Shown here in pieces: positions 44,107 through 53,259 of a stretch of DNA of 64,000 nucleotides. Every line of letters begins with the position of its first letter. Positions within the stretch are counted from its first letter, which is position 1. The position numbers were made by a program, and so were the translations under genes. Under the pieces are notes generated by a model. It saw only the letters and a program-made list of their open reading frames with translations. It was not told the origin of the DNA and made no database searches. Origin of the DNA: Halopenitus persicus (GTDB taxonomy: Archaea > Halobacteriota > Halobacteria > Halobacteriales > Haloferacaceae); NCBI RefSeq assembly GCF_002355635.1, contig NZ_AP017558.1:2903918-2967917 (forward strand), written 5' to 3'.

Positions 44107-44538
44107 ATGTACGACTCCATCCTCATTCCCACGGACGGAAGCGACGGGTCCCACTCGGCGGTCGAGACCGGGATACGGCTGGCGGACCGGTTCGACGCGG
44201 ACGTCCACGCACTGTTCGTGCTCGACGAGCGGTACGTCCTCGACGAGTTCGACATCCCGGTCGAGGCGGCCGAGCGGGACGCCGAGGACGCGCTGGATCG
44301 CGCCGGTGAGATCGCCGCGACCGCGGACGTCGCGATCGAGAAACACCTTCGACGCGGGGTCCCACACGAGGAGATACTGGCGGCCATCGACGACTACGAC
44401 GTCGATCTCGTCGTGATGGGAACCCACGGGCGGACCGGCCTCGACCGGATCGTCCATCTGGGAAGCGTCACCGAGCGCGTGATCCGCGCCGCGCCGGTGC
44501 AGGTGACGACGGTGCCGACCGGCGGTCGAGAAGCGTGA
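44107..44538 (+). CDS. universal stress protein (UspA family)
   Basis: 143 residues from ATG 44107 (MYDSILIPTDGSDGSHSAVE). The C-terminal ATP-binding motif VMGTHGRTGLDRIVHLGSVTERVI is intact (G-x2-G-x9-G-S/T), so it probably binds ATP. Single-domain USP, cytoplasmic, role in stress response unspecified. An in-frame ATG at 44089 would add six residues. Confidence 0.93.
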   Translation: MYDSILIPTDGSDGSHSAVETGIRLADRFDADVHALFVLDERYVLDEFDIPVEAAERDAEDALDRAGEIAATADVAIEKHLRRGVPHEEILAAIDDYDVDLVVMGTHGRTGLDRIVHLGSVTERVIRAAPVQVTTVPTGGREA

Positions 44539-44607
44539 GCGACCGGCGACCGGGGTGTCTGATCGACCGGCGACCGAGAAAGAAGCGTGATCGACCGGCG
44601 ACCGAGG
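44528..44607. repeat. degenerate repeat that copies a gene end with its stop codon
   Basis: Three copies of TGA-CGACCGGCGACCG-type units start at 44536 (the USP stop codon), 44560 and 44588. The 5' flank AGAAGCG before the stop is also duplicated (44530 and 44582), so the gene's last codons and stop were copied. Confidence 0.75.
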
Positions 44608-44665
44608 GAATCGGTCCCGGTCGTGTGGGGACAACATATAAATTCTATCGTGGAAAGCCCGGAGT

Positions 44666-45784
44666 ATGGACGAAAACCGGTTCGTCATCGCCCTCTTCGG
44701 TCTGGTCGTCGCCGTCATCGTCGGCTACATCGCCCACCGGTTCGCCGCCGCCCTCACGGTCGCGGTCTTCATCTACTACTCGACGCGGCGGTTCTACCGG
44801 AGTCTGGGTCGACTCCGGCTCCCGAAGCGCGTTCGGGCGGTGCTGGCGCTGTCGATCGTCGGCGTGCCCCTTCTGTTGCTCATCAGTTACGCCGCGGTGC
44901 TCCTCATCATCGAGGTCCGACAGTTCGTCCGGCAGTACGCCGTGATGGAGGCTGCGGCCGGGAACGTCGGCTGGATCGACGTGGAGGACGCCCCGCCCGA
45001 GTTGACCTTCGACGCGATCGTCGATCTGTACCGATCCGGCGGATTTGACCCGCTGATCGAGTTCGGGATCGACCACGCCGGCCTCCTGACGTCGACGCTC
45101 TCGAGTTTCCTGTTGAACCTGCTCATCGTCGTGGTCGTCACCTACTACCTGCTCATCGACGGCGGGAAGGCCCACCAGTGGCTGGTCGCCTTCGACGACG
45201 AGGCGATCGTCCGCGAGTACTTCGAGGCCGCCGACGACGAGCTGGAGTCCGTCCTCTTCGGGAACCTGCTCAACGTCATCGCCATCTCGCTCATCGCCGT
45301 CACGGCATATATGGGCTACAACGTGTTCGTCCCGCCCTCGGTACAGGTCCCCTACCCCGCGCTCGCGGGCGCACTCACCGGCGTGGCGAGTCTGATCCCG
45401 GTCGTCGGGATGAAGATCGTCTACCTCCCGATCGCCGCCGTGATGGCCGTTCCATCGGTGCTTTCCGGCGATATGGGACCGATCGCGTACGTCGTCGGTT
45501 TCCTCCTCGTTGCGGTCGTGATCGTCGACACGATCCCGGACCTCATCCTGCGTCCCTACTTCAGCGGGAAGACGACCCACGTCGGGTTGTTGATGCTCGC
45601 GTACATCTTCGGACCGGTGGTCTTCGGGTTCCACGGCCTCTTCCTCGGGCCGATCATCCTCGTGCTCGCGCTCACCTTCGCGTACACCGCGCTGCCGCGG
45701 CTGCTCGGTGCCGACCCCGACCACGAGCCGGAACTCAAGGGGCCGACCCTCGCGCCGGACCAACTCCGTCTCGACGACTTCTGA
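44666..45784 (+). CDS. AI-2E family transporter
   Basis: 372 residues with seven or eight hydrophobic helices. The segment VPYPALAGALTGVASLIPVVG and the end region GLLMLAYIFGPVVFGFHGLFLGPII match PF01594. Family members export or import signalling molecules or ions (some are Na+/H+ antiporters); the halophile substrate is unknown. ACATATAAATTC about 25 bases upstream makes the mRNA leaderless. Confidence 0.9.
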   Translation: MDENRFVIALFGLVVAVIVGYIAHRFAAALTVAVFIYYSTRRFYRSLGRLRLPKRVRAVLALSIVGVPLLLLISYAAVLLIIEVRQFVRQYAVMEAAAGNVGWIDVEDAPPELTFDAIVDLYRSGGFDPLIEFGIDHAGLLTSTLSSFLLNLLIVVVVTYYLLIDGGKAHQWLVAFDDEAIVREYFEAADDELESVLFGNLLNVIAISLIAVTAYMGYNVFVPPSVQVPYPALAGALTGVASLIPVVGMKIVYLPIAAVMAVPSVLSGDMGPIAYVVGFLLVAVVIVDTIPDLILRPYFSGKTTHVGLLMLAYIFGPVVFGFHGLFLGPIILVLALTFAYTALPRLLGADPDHEPELKGPTLAPDQLRLDDF

Positions 45785-45845
45785 CCGCCGTCGGTCCCGG
45801 TTCGGTCCGGTCCGATCCATCGGGACCGTTCCAACGCCGGGACGG

Positions 45846-47006
45846 TCACCGAATCCGGCCGACCAGAACGACGACGAGCGCGACCCCGAACAGTCCCGCG
45901 AGGATCGACAGCGACACGCCCCAGCCGAACAGGTCGGCCGCCAGCCCGACCCCGACCGATCCCGCCGACCCCACCACGGTGTAGGCGGTTCGAACGAGGC
46001 CGAAGCCGGCGCCGCGCTCGGCGTCGCCGAGGACGTCCATAAACCGCGAGTCGACTGCGGAGAAGAAGCTCGACCCGAAGCCCGCGAGGAGGACGCCGCC
46101 GGCGACGCCCGCAGCCCCGGGGCCGACGACGAAGGAGATCGTCCCGAGACAGCCCGTCCCCATCGCGAGAGCGATCGCGGCGTCGCGGCCGACGCGGTCG
46201 GAGAGCCGGCCGATCGCGACCTGTGCGCTCGTCCGCATCAGGAAGAACGCCGAGAAGATCCCTCCCGCGGTCGCGGTCGTGTACCCCCTGAACTCGACGA
46301 GGAAGGTCGGCAGAAACGACATCAGTCCCTGAACGACGTAGGTGCCGGCCATCGCCACCAGCAGCGGGACGACGATCCCCGGTCGGGTGAGGATCTCCGC
46401 GAGCGGGGCGAGCCGGAGACGCTCCCGCATCCGTTGGTCGGGGCGCCGCGGCTCGGTCGGCCGTACCCGCCAATAAAACGCGATCAGCACCGGGACGCCG
46501 ACCGCGGCTGAGACGGCGATCGCGGGGCGCCAGCCGTATCGAACGCCGATCCATGCCGCGACGACCGGCGCGACCAGTCCCGCCAGGGGGCCGCCGGCGG
46601 AGTGGATCCCGACCGCGGTGCCCACGTCCTCGAAGGTCCGCGAGAGCAGCGTCGTCGCGACCGCGTAGTGAAGTCCGGCGAACAGGCCGAGCAGGAGCGC
46701 CGAGAGCACGAACACCGGAAACGCCGGTGCGAGCGCCAGCAGGAGGCTCAACGCCGTCGTCCCGCCGACCGCGACGAGGATCACGCGACGTTCGCCGAAC
46801 CGGTCGGCGAGGATGCCGCTCGGGAACTGTGAGACCCCGTAGGCCAGCCACATCCCGGACAGCGCCACCCCGATCGCGGTGTTGGAGATCTCGAACTCGG
46901 CGACGACGAGCGGGACGACCGGGCTGATCGCCAACCGCGCGAAGTAGGTCACGAAGAAGGCGACCATACAGAGCCCCAACACCGTGTGTCGGTATCGCCA
47001 GTTCAC
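45846..47006 (-). CDS. MFS transporter
   Basis: 386 residues, twelve hydrophobic helices. The family signature between helices 2 and 3 is GILADRFGERRVILVAVG; later GRLSDRVGRDAAIALAMG repeats it in the second half. TYFARLAISPVVP near the start resembles the drug/sugar-phosphate classes. Substrate unknown. Converges with the AI-2E family gene. Confidence 0.88.
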   Translation of the reverse strand: MNWRYRHTVLGLCMVAFFVTYFARLAISPVVPLVVAEFEISNTAIGVALSGMWLAYGVSQFPSGILADRFGERRVILVAVGGTTALSLLLALAPAFPVFVLSALLLGLFAGLHYAVATTLLSRTFEDVGTAVGIHSAGGPLAGLVAPVVAAWIGVRYGWRPAIAVSAAVGVPVLIAFYWRVRPTEPRRPDQRMRERLRLAPLAEILTRPGIVVPLLVAMAGTYVVQGLMSFLPTFLVEFRGYTTATAGGIFSAFFLMRTSAQVAIGRLSDRVGRDAAIALAMGTGCLGTISFVVGPGAAGVAGGVLLAGFGSSFFSAVDSRFMDVLGDAERGAGFGLVRTAYTVVGSAGSVGVGLAADLFGWGVSLSILAGLFGVALVVVLVGRIR

Positions 47007-47075
47007 GGCGCCCCACCGTCCGGCCGTCGGATCGCGGGCTGCAGTGCCGGTCGCAGCGCCAGCCGTGGCGCTCGG

Positions 47076-47336
47076 TCACGTCCCGTTCGTGGTCGTCGCA
47101 CGCCGTCGGACACTGTCGAGCAGTTTGACGACCGACGACATTGAGGCTTCGATCCCACGCGGACGACCGGGAGCTTCGATCCCACGCTGATGACCGGGGG
47201 ATGCGTCGGCACCCGGGAACGACGTCGACCGGCGAAACGCGGTCGCGACGAGGGCGATCGATTCGACGGGGTCCTCGAGTTGTCCCATCGCGGCTTTCAG
47301 CGCGCCGGTCGCGTTCGTGTCGACCGACATCGTCAT
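47076..47336 (-). CDS. doubtful 86-residue frame
   Basis: Possible short protein starting MTMSVDTNATGALKAAMGQLEDP, in the 356-base gap between two transporter genes. The first 45 residues look protein-like; the rest covers a 27-bp duplication (RGIEAPGRP RGIEAS) that keeps frame. No family and no promoter seen. It may equally be a remnant. Confidence 0.3.
   Translation of the reverse strand: MTMSVDTNATGALKAAMGQLEDPVESIALVATAFRRSTSFPGADASPGHQRGIEAPGRPRGIEASMSSVVKLLDSVRRRATTTNGT
47146..47199. repeat. two 27-bp tandem copies
   Basis: Two adjacent near-identical 27-bp units beginning GCTTCGATCCCACGC (47146 and 47173) with a few substitutions. Confidence 0.85.
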
Positions 47337-47362
47337 CCGTGACGCCGCGATCGGTTCGTCCG

Positions 47363-48988
47363 TCAGCGCTCGTCCGTCAGCGCTCGTCCGTCAGCGGCCG
47401 CGCCGTCCACGTCGTCAGGGACGTCGGAGGCAGCGCTGTCGCCCGCCTCGTGATCCGCGAGCGGGGATCCGCCGTCCGGAGCCGGGGTCGGGTCGTCGAG
47501 ACGGCGTATCTCGCGGGAGAGCCGGTCGAGATCGAACTCGTCGTCGCCCACCCGGGCGAGACACACCGTCAGGACGGTCGACGTGAGGAACGCACCCGCG
47601 AACGGGAGCAGATAGGTCGCGTCGGGCGCCGGGAGTACGCCGCCCAGGGCTGCATCGAACGTCCGGTGGAGGCCGAAGGGGAACGGAAAGGTCGCCGCGC
47701 CGACCAGGAGGCCGCCGAGGGCGCTCGCGAGCGCCGCGGTCCCCGAGAGCCGGCGGGAGAAGAGGCCGTACACGATCGGGGCGGCGACCGCGGCACCGAG
47801 CAAGTCGGCCAGGAAGAACAGCCGGAGCACGCTGCGTGCCCGGAGGCTCACGAGGATCGCCGCGATCGCGACGACGGCCGTGAGCGCGCGTGCGCCGAGC
47901 CGCAGGGTTCGGTCGTCGGGGTTCTTCAGCAGCCGCGGGAGGTCCGCCGTCACGAGGCTCGCCAGGGCGGCGAACAGGCTGTCGGCCGTGCTCATCACGA
48001 GGGCCAGCGCCAACAAAAGCACGCCGAGGACGACCGCCTCGCCGGCCGTACTCTCGAGGAGGACGAAGAAGGCGATCCCGGCGTTGTATCCCGATCCGCC
48101 GGTTTCGACCGCAGCAGCCCCGACGGCGACGACGCCGAGCAGCGTCGCGACGACCATCACCACACCGTTGGCGACCGTGGCGACCCGAAAGCCGCGCTCG
48201 ACCGTCGCGGAGCCGTCGGCGGCGTAGATGCGCTGCCACCAGGTCTGGTTGACCAGCTCCGCGCCCAGGACGGCGAAGACGAGCGCGATTCCGAACCTGA
48301 CGCCGGGGACGTACGTTGGGTCGAGAAGGGTCGGATTCGCGTCCACGATCCCCCGGTGGACGACCGTCGGCCCGCCGCTCGCGAGAACGACGGCGAGCGC
48401 GACAGCGGCCAGCAGCGGGAGGACGATCAGCGTCTGGATCGTGTCGGTGGCGATGCTCGCCCGGAGGCCGCCGTAGCCGGTGTACAGGAGGACGAACCCG
48501 CCGACGAGGGTCGCCGTCTGCCACCGCGGAACCGCCGCGACGTGGTGGAACGCCTGCGCGATTCCGGTCAGCTCGGCGGCGAGGAAGACGAACATGTAGA
48601 GGACGCTGACGACGAGCACCAGCGCGTACATCCCGCCGCCGTAGCGAACGAGGACGTATTCGGTGAGCGCGTGCCCCTCGGGGATCACGTCACGGATCCG
48701 GGGACCGATCCGCGAGTAGACGAGCATCGGGAGCGCCTCGCCGACCGCGTAGCCAGCGACCGCGGCGACCCCGAAGAGCGCCCCCGCCTCGGGGGCCGAA
48801 AGGAGGATCCACACGCCCATCACCGAGGCGACGAGCGTCGCAGCCGTCCGACCGCTGCCGGCCGAGTCGCGGGCCGCGATGAGGTCCTCCACGGAGCCGA
48901 CCCGCCCACGGGAGAGCCGGATCCCCGCCGCGGTGAAGACGACCAGCGTCACGACCGCGAGACCCAGCGCCGTCGCGGACGTCACCAT
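47363..48988 (-). CDS. sodium:solute symporter (SSS family)
   Basis: 541 residues, about thirteen hydrophobic helices. The SSS pattern is visible in LRASIATDTIQTLIVLPLL and in DSLFAALASLVTADL late in the protein. The C-terminus has a 60-residue acidic tail. It is 70 bases downstream of tenA on the same strand, so it is likely a thiamine-precursor or amino-pyrimidine importer; this is inference from neighbourhood. Confidence 0.85.
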   Translation of the reverse strand: MVTSATALGLAVVTLVVFTAAGIRLSRGRVGSVEDLIAARDSAGSGRTAATLVASVMGVWILLSAPEAGALFGVAAVAGYAVGEALPMLVYSRIGPRIRDVIPEGHALTEYVLVRYGGGMYALVLVVSVLYMFVFLAAELTGIAQAFHHVAAVPRWQTATLVGGFVLLYTGYGGLRASIATDTIQTLIVLPLLAAVALAVVLASGGPTVVHRGIVDANPTLLDPTYVPGVRFGIALVFAVLGAELVNQTWWQRIYAADGSATVERGFRVATVANGVVMVVATLLGVVAVGAAAVETGGSGYNAGIAFFVLLESTAGEAVVLGVLLLALALVMSTADSLFAALASLVTADLPRLLKNPDDRTLRLGARALTAVVAIAAILVSLRARSVLRLFFLADLLGAAVAAPIVYGLFSRRLSGTAALASALGGLLVGAATFPFPFGLHRTFDAALGGVLPAPDATYLLPFAGAFLTSTVLTVCLARVGDDEFDLDRLSREIRRLDDPTPAPDGGSPLADHEAGDSAASDVPDDVDGAAADGRALTDER

Positions 48989-49058
48989 TGCGTCTCACCA
49001 CCCGGCACCGGCTCCGCTCCACGGAGCGCGACCACGGCGGACCGATCACGGGCGGTCC

Positions 49059-49724
49059 TCACGCCGACCACCCCTCCTGCCGCCAGGCGGCGTCCCAGAA
49101 GCGGTACTCGTAGCGCGCCGACGTCTCGAAGCGGTCACGGTATCGCTCGCGGTCGCGGTGGCTCGCGTCGGCGGCCACGTCGTCGAGCAGGGCCTTACAC
49201 CAGTCGGTCAACTCGGTGAACTCGGCGCCGGCGTACGTCTCGATCCAGTCCGCGTATCGGTCGTCGTCGGGCAGTCCCCGCCGGGCGAGGCGTTTCCCCG
49301 TCTCGTTGAAGCCCCACATACAGGGCAACAGCGCGGCGATCAGGTCGCCGAAGGCGTCGGTCGACGCGACTCGGACGAGGAAGTCGGTGTACCCCTGCGT
49401 GGTCGGCGAGGGGTCGGTCGCCTCGAGCGCCGATTCGTCGATGCCGAACTCGGCGGCGTACGCGCGGTGAAGGTCCATCTCGTCGCTGATCGTCGACTCG
49501 AGGAGTTCGGCGAGGGTCGCCATCCGATCGAGGTCCGGCGCCCTCGCGGCCCCGTAGGCGAACACCCGCGCGTACTCGATCAAATAGACGTAATCCTGCC
49601 TGACCCAGTACCGGAACGGCGCCTCCTCGAGCGTTCCGTCCCCGAGCGCCTCGACCATCGGATGAGACAGGATGTCGTCCCAGATCGGTTCCGCCACCGA
49701 TTCGAGATCGGTCGTGAAACTCAT
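49059..49724 (-). CDS. tenA: TenA family thiaminase II / aminopyrimidine aminohydrolase
   Basis: 221 residues, all helical. FRYWVRQDYVYLIEYARVFAYG, then ESTISDEMDLHRAYAAEFGI, fit TenA. The family salvages thiamine by hydrolysing aminomethylpyrimidine to HMP, using an active-site Cys in LLPCMWGFNETG and a Glu near the C-terminus. Cytoplasmic. The AT-rich palindrome upstream at 49754-49780 may respond to thiamine. Confidence 0.92.
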   Translation of the reverse strand: MSFTTDLESVAEPIWDDILSHPMVEALGDGTLEEAPFRYWVRQDYVYLIEYARVFAYGAARAPDLDRMATLAELLESTISDEMDLHRAYAAEFGIDESALEATDPSPTTQGYTDFLVRVASTDAFGDLIAALLPCMWGFNETGKRLARRGLPDDDRYADWIETYAGAEFTELTDWCKALLDDVAADASHRDRERYRDRFETSARYEYRFWDAAWRQEGWSA

Positions 49725-49753
49725 ATCCGAACGTGACGGGATCGAGCGTGATA

Positions 49754-49780
49754 TAACTAACTAATATTACTAAGTAATAA
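49754..49780 (-). promoter_or_regulatory. AT-rich palindromic operator/promoter of tenA
   Basis: In a very GC-rich region this stretch is nearly pure A/T: TAACTAACTAATATTACTAAGTAATAA. It contains ATTAC-TAA-GTAAT, with perfect 5-bp arms (49766-49778), and AT-rich TATA-like sequence 30-55 bases before ATG 49724. A thiamine-responsive repressor site is the likely meaning. Confidence 0.5.
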
Positions 49781-49875
49781 CCGGCGGTGGACGCTCGTCC
49801 CGGTCGGGGCCTGAGTGCTCGGAAGCACCGGACGTTTGCACAGATTGAAGCGTGCGCCGCCCGCTATCGAAACGT

Positions 49876-50646
49876 ATGTATCTCGCGGCGGAATCCTGGC
49901 CGGACCTCGACGCGTACTTCGAAAACGAGTCCCTGGCGCTCGTTCCGCTCGGATCGACGGAACAACACGGTCCCCACCTCCCGCTGGCGACCGATCACCT
50001 GATCGCGGAGGGGTTCGCGCGGGCGGCCGCCGACCGGACCGGCTTCCTCCGGACGCCGACGATCAACGTCGGCGTGAGCCCGCATCATCGGCAGTTCAAC
50101 GGCACGATGTGGGTCGACGCGCCCGTCTTCCGGGACTACGTCGAGTCGTTCACCCGGAACCTGGCGTACCACGGCATCGACCGCGTGATCTACGTGAACG
50201 CCCACGGCGGCAACGTCGAGCACCTCCGGGAGGTCGGCCGCCGTCTCCGGGACGAGGAGGTCCTGTACGCGGTCGAGTGGATGTGGAACGACTCCATTCC
50301 GGAGCTCGTCGACGACCTCTTCGAGCGGAACGGACCCCACGGCGGGCCTAAGGAGACGGCGCTGATCCAGCACCTGCGCCCGGAGCTCGTCCACGACGAC
50401 CGGCTCGCGGACGCGCGGGACGGCGGACTCACGGAGTTCGAGCCGGCCGAGATGAACCGACACGGGGCGCGAACGTTCTACGACGCCATCGACAACGCGC
50501 CCAACGGCGTCCTCGGCGACCAGACGGACGCGACCGCCGAGAAGGGTGAACGGCTCTTCGAGGCGGCAACCGACCAGCTCGTCCAGCTCTGTGAGTGGCT
50601 CGACGACCAGCCGTTCGAGGACCTCCTACCGAAGGACCACGTGTAG
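49876..50646 (+). CDS. creatininase-family amidohydrolase
   Basis: 256 residues from ATG 49876 (MYLAAESWPDLDAYF). Signature LVPLGSTEQHGPHLPLATDHLIAEGFA near residue 22 and NAHGGNVEHLREVGRRL near residue 115 supply the His, Asp and Glu metal ligands of the family. Members include creatinine amidohydrolase, MftE and FAPy deformylase (ArfB). Substrate cannot be fixed; ArfB would be of interest because GTP cyclohydrolase III (ArfA) is encoded 1.6 kb away. Confidence 0.88.
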   Translation: MYLAAESWPDLDAYFENESLALVPLGSTEQHGPHLPLATDHLIAEGFARAAADRTGFLRTPTINVGVSPHHRQFNGTMWVDAPVFRDYVESFTRNLAYHGIDRVIYVNAHGGNVEHLREVGRRLRDEEVLYAVEWMWNDSIPELVDDLFERNGPHGGPKETALIQHLRPELVHDDRLADARDGGLTEFEPAEMNRHGARTFYDAIDNAPNGVLGDQTDATAEKGERLFEAATDQLVQLCEWLDDQPFEDLLPKDHV

Positions 50647-50734
50647 CCGCCCGGCGTCACCCTCGTACCAGCGCTCGTGCCGCCATCACGTCGGCATCCG
50701 AAGGGCTATGGGTCTGGCTCGTTGACCCCCGCGT

Positions 50735-52249
50735 ATGTCCACGCCGGAGTCGACGGATCGCACGTCCCCGATCGGAACGGACGCGCTCCGGTATGAATCG
50801 CTGCGGGCCGCCTTCGACCGCGAGGATCTGGGACGGCATCTCGCGCTGTTTTACGGCACGACGGCGGAACAACTCCGGGCGGCCACGGCGTTCATCGAGG
50901 CCGCACTCGCGAACGACCGCCGGTGCCTCTATCTCGCGGACGCCAACGACGCGGCGACCATCGAGACCGCGCTCGAGACGGTCGGCATCGACGTCGACCG
51001 GCGGATCGACGCGGGCGATCTCGAGATCGCGACGGCGAGCGACGTCTACTCGCCGGACGCCTTCGACGCGGACCGGATCGTCGAGCTGCTCGCCGACCGG
51101 GCCCACGAGGCCGCCGCGAGCGACCGTCACGAGGGGCTGAGCGTCGCCGGCGAGAACACCTGGAGCTTCCGGACGGGGTCGGACTTCGAGGACGTCCTCG
51201 ATCTCGAGGTCAGCTTCGACGAGTGCTGTCCGGATTTCCCGGTGACTGCCCTGTGCCAGTACGACCTCCGCCGGTTCACGAACCGGTCCATCGCGGCCGC
51301 CGTCTGGACCCACAAGCGGATCGTCTACGCGGACACGATCTGTGAGAACCCCTTTTACGTACCGCCGTCGGAGCGCCGCAATCACTCGCTCCGCTCACCC
51401 GAGGAGTCGGACGATCCCCGAATGGACGTTCGGCTGATGCTCGAACAGACCCACGAGCTCGCCCGGACGCGCCAACAGGTCTCGCGGCGCGAACAGCGCT
51501 TGTCGGTCGTCGACCGAGCGCTTCGACACAACATCCGCAACGAGCTGAACGTCGTCCTCGGCTACCTCGAGCTGTTGCGCGAGGACGCCGCACCCGATTC
51601 GACGATCCGGGAGTACGCCGACACCTGCATCGAGTACACCGAGCGTGTCGTCGACCGGTCCGAGAAGGCCCGACACATCCAGGGAACGCTCGAGGACGAA
51701 ACGATCGAATCCGTCGACCTCCTGGCCGAGATCAGGACCGCGATCGCACGGGTCCGCGACCGATATCCGGACGCGGCGTTCTCCCTCGAGATCGACGGGA
51801 ACGCCGTGGCGATCGATCCGGCCGCCGACACCGACGACGACGCCCTCGTCCTCGACGAGGCCGACGAAACCGACCCCGCCGACGACCCCGCCGACGCCCT
51901 CGGTCGGGTGGTCGCACACGAACGGATCGACATCGCCCTCATCGAGCTGCTCGTCAACGCCGTGACCCACCAGGACGACTCGGAGGGCCCTCCGGAGGTC
52001 TCGATCGACGCCTCCACGACCGGCGACGGGTTCATCGAGCTCGCGGTCTCGAACCCCGGACCGCCGATCCCGGAGGACGACCGGCGCGCGCTGTCGGAGG
52101 GGACGGAGACGCCGCTTGAACACGGCGGCGGCCTCGGCCTCTGGCTCGTCAAGTGGGTTGTCGACGGCTCCTACGGCCGGGTATCGTTCCCCGACGGCGG
52201 ACGCGACGGGTCGACCGTCGCGATCAGGCTGCCGCGCGTCGATCGGTAG
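50735..52249 (+). CDS. MEDS-domain sensor histidine kinase
   Basis: 504 residues, no membrane segments. An N-terminal MEDS (DcmR-type) sensor at about 36-225 (HLALFYGTTAEQLRAATAFI ... ALCQYDLRRF), then the H-box RALRHNIRNELNVVLGYLELL with phospho-acceptor His, and an HATPase domain with N-box ELLVNAVTHQ and G-box GGGLGLWLVKW. An Asp-rich loop lies within the ATPase domain. Cytoplasmic sensor, possibly redox- or metabolite-sensing; no response regulator is encoded nearby, as is usual for haloarchaeal orphan kinases. Confidence 0.92.
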   Translation: MSTPESTDRTSPIGTDALRYESLRAAFDREDLGRHLALFYGTTAEQLRAATAFIEAALANDRRCLYLADANDAATIETALETVGIDVDRRIDAGDLEIATASDVYSPDAFDADRIVELLADRAHEAAASDRHEGLSVAGENTWSFRTGSDFEDVLDLEVSFDECCPDFPVTALCQYDLRRFTNRSIAAAVWTHKRIVYADTICENPFYVPPSERRNHSLRSPEESDDPRMDVRLMLEQTHELARTRQQVSRREQRLSVVDRALRHNIRNELNVVLGYLELLREDAAPDSTIREYADTCIEYTERVVDRSEKARHIQGTLEDETIESVDLLAEIRTAIARVRDRYPDAAFSLEIDGNAVAIDPAADTDDDALVLDEADETDPADDPADALGRVVAHERIDIALIELLVNAVTHQDDSEGPPEVSIDASTTGDGFIELAVSNPGPPIPEDDRRALSEGTETPLEHGGGLGLWLVKWVVDGSYGRVSFPDGGRDGSTVAIRLPRVDR

Positions 52250-52292
52250 GCCCGTCGGCCGGTCCCGCCCACCGGCCTGCGTAGGCGGCCCG

Positions 52293-53066
52293 TCACTCCG
52301 TGATCGCGAGTGGCGAAGCAAACTCGACCGTGGTTCCCTCGTATCGGCAGTCCTCGAGGGCGTGTTTGGCCGCGAAGCCCGCCTCGTGGGCCGACCGGCC
52401 GCGTCCGACGCCGACCTTGAAGTCGACGTCAGCCGCCCGGCTGACGTGGTCGATCGCCGCCAGGTAGTCGCCCTCGGACATATCGGGGCAGATCGAGATG
52501 ATGTTGTCCCCGCCGACGAAGAAGGAGAGCGCCCCGTGCTCCTCGCGGAGGTGTTTCATCAGGGCCGCGTATCCCTGCTCGATCCGGATGAACGAGTCGA
52601 ACTCGTTGAGCTGATCGGTGTACTTCCCGGTCGCGTCGTTCACGTCGAAGTGAGCGATCGACAGGTCGTCCTCGCCGGGCGTGTCGACGTACTCGCCGGC
52701 GAGCACCTCCGTTCGGTTGTGGTCCTGCGCGCTGCCGGCCGCCTGGATCTGCCCGGTCGCGTCCTCGAGGGCGTCGATCGGCCGGTCGGCGACCGAGACC
52801 CCGAGGCTGATGGTGACCGGATACCGGTTCCGGATCGTCGCCTGCAGCCGTTCGTGGTCGCGGTCGTCGAGGCCGTTCGTCACCGCGACCATGTTGTCGA
52901 ACCGGGTGAAGAAGGCGTAGCCGTCCCGCGACCCCACGAACTGCGCGACGTCGGCGAACAGTCGCGACTGCATCGTCTGGAGGTCCATCTCGCGCCGCGG
53001 TTCGGGGGTGACCGTCCACGGACCGTAGTTGTCGATCTGAACGAGCGTTACCTGTGTGGTCGTCAC
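52293..53066 (-). CDS. arfA: GTP cyclohydrolase III (archaeal type)
   Basis: 257 residues from GTG 53066; an ATG at 53126 would add 20 poorly conserved residues. VTLVQIDNYGPWTVTPEPRREMDLQTMQSR is the hallmark start; two GGDEF-like halves follow, including FFVGGDNIISICP. It opens GTP to 2-amino-5-formylamino-6-ribosylamino-pyrimidinone phosphate in archaeal riboflavin and F420 synthesis. Converges with the MEDS kinase gene. Confidence 0.93.
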   Translation of the reverse strand: MTTTQVTLVQIDNYGPWTVTPEPRREMDLQTMQSRLFADVAQFVGSRDGYAFFTRFDNMVAVTNGLDDRDHERLQATIRNRYPVTISLGVSVADRPIDALEDATGQIQAAGSAQDHNRTEVLAGEYVDTPGEDDLSIAHFDVNDATGKYTDQLNEFDSFIRIEQGYAALMKHLREEHGALSFFVGGDNIISICPDMSEGDYLAAIDHVSRAADVDFKVGVGRGRSAHEAGFAAKHALEDCRYEGTTVEFASPLAITE

Positions 53067-53180
53067 GATGTGCGTGTATGCGTTCCGGGGTCGTTTGAGC
53101 GTTCCGTTATCCACAGAATGGACCACATCACGAATTCGTGACGATGCCGTCCGTCACCGCTCAGCTGCGATCGTCGTCCC

Positions 53181-53240
53181 CGCCGCTCGCGACAAAACCC
53201 CTACTACGCTCCGCCGCTCGCGACAAAACCCCTACTACGC
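53181..53240. repeat. 29-bp tandem duplication in a promoter region
   Basis: Two identical 29-bp copies of CGCCGCTCGCGACAAAACCC... (53181-53209 and 53212-53240), 20-80 bases before the HAD-phosphatase start. Each copy holds the only A-rich stretch (ACAAAACCCCTACT), so a promoter element may be doubled. Confidence 0.9.
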
Positions 53241-53259
53241 CGGCGCCCCTGGCATCGTC

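Noticed and set aside
47141..49219. 692-residue plus-strand Arg/Asp/Glu-rich frame
   Set aside because: Shadow of the SSS and tenA genes.
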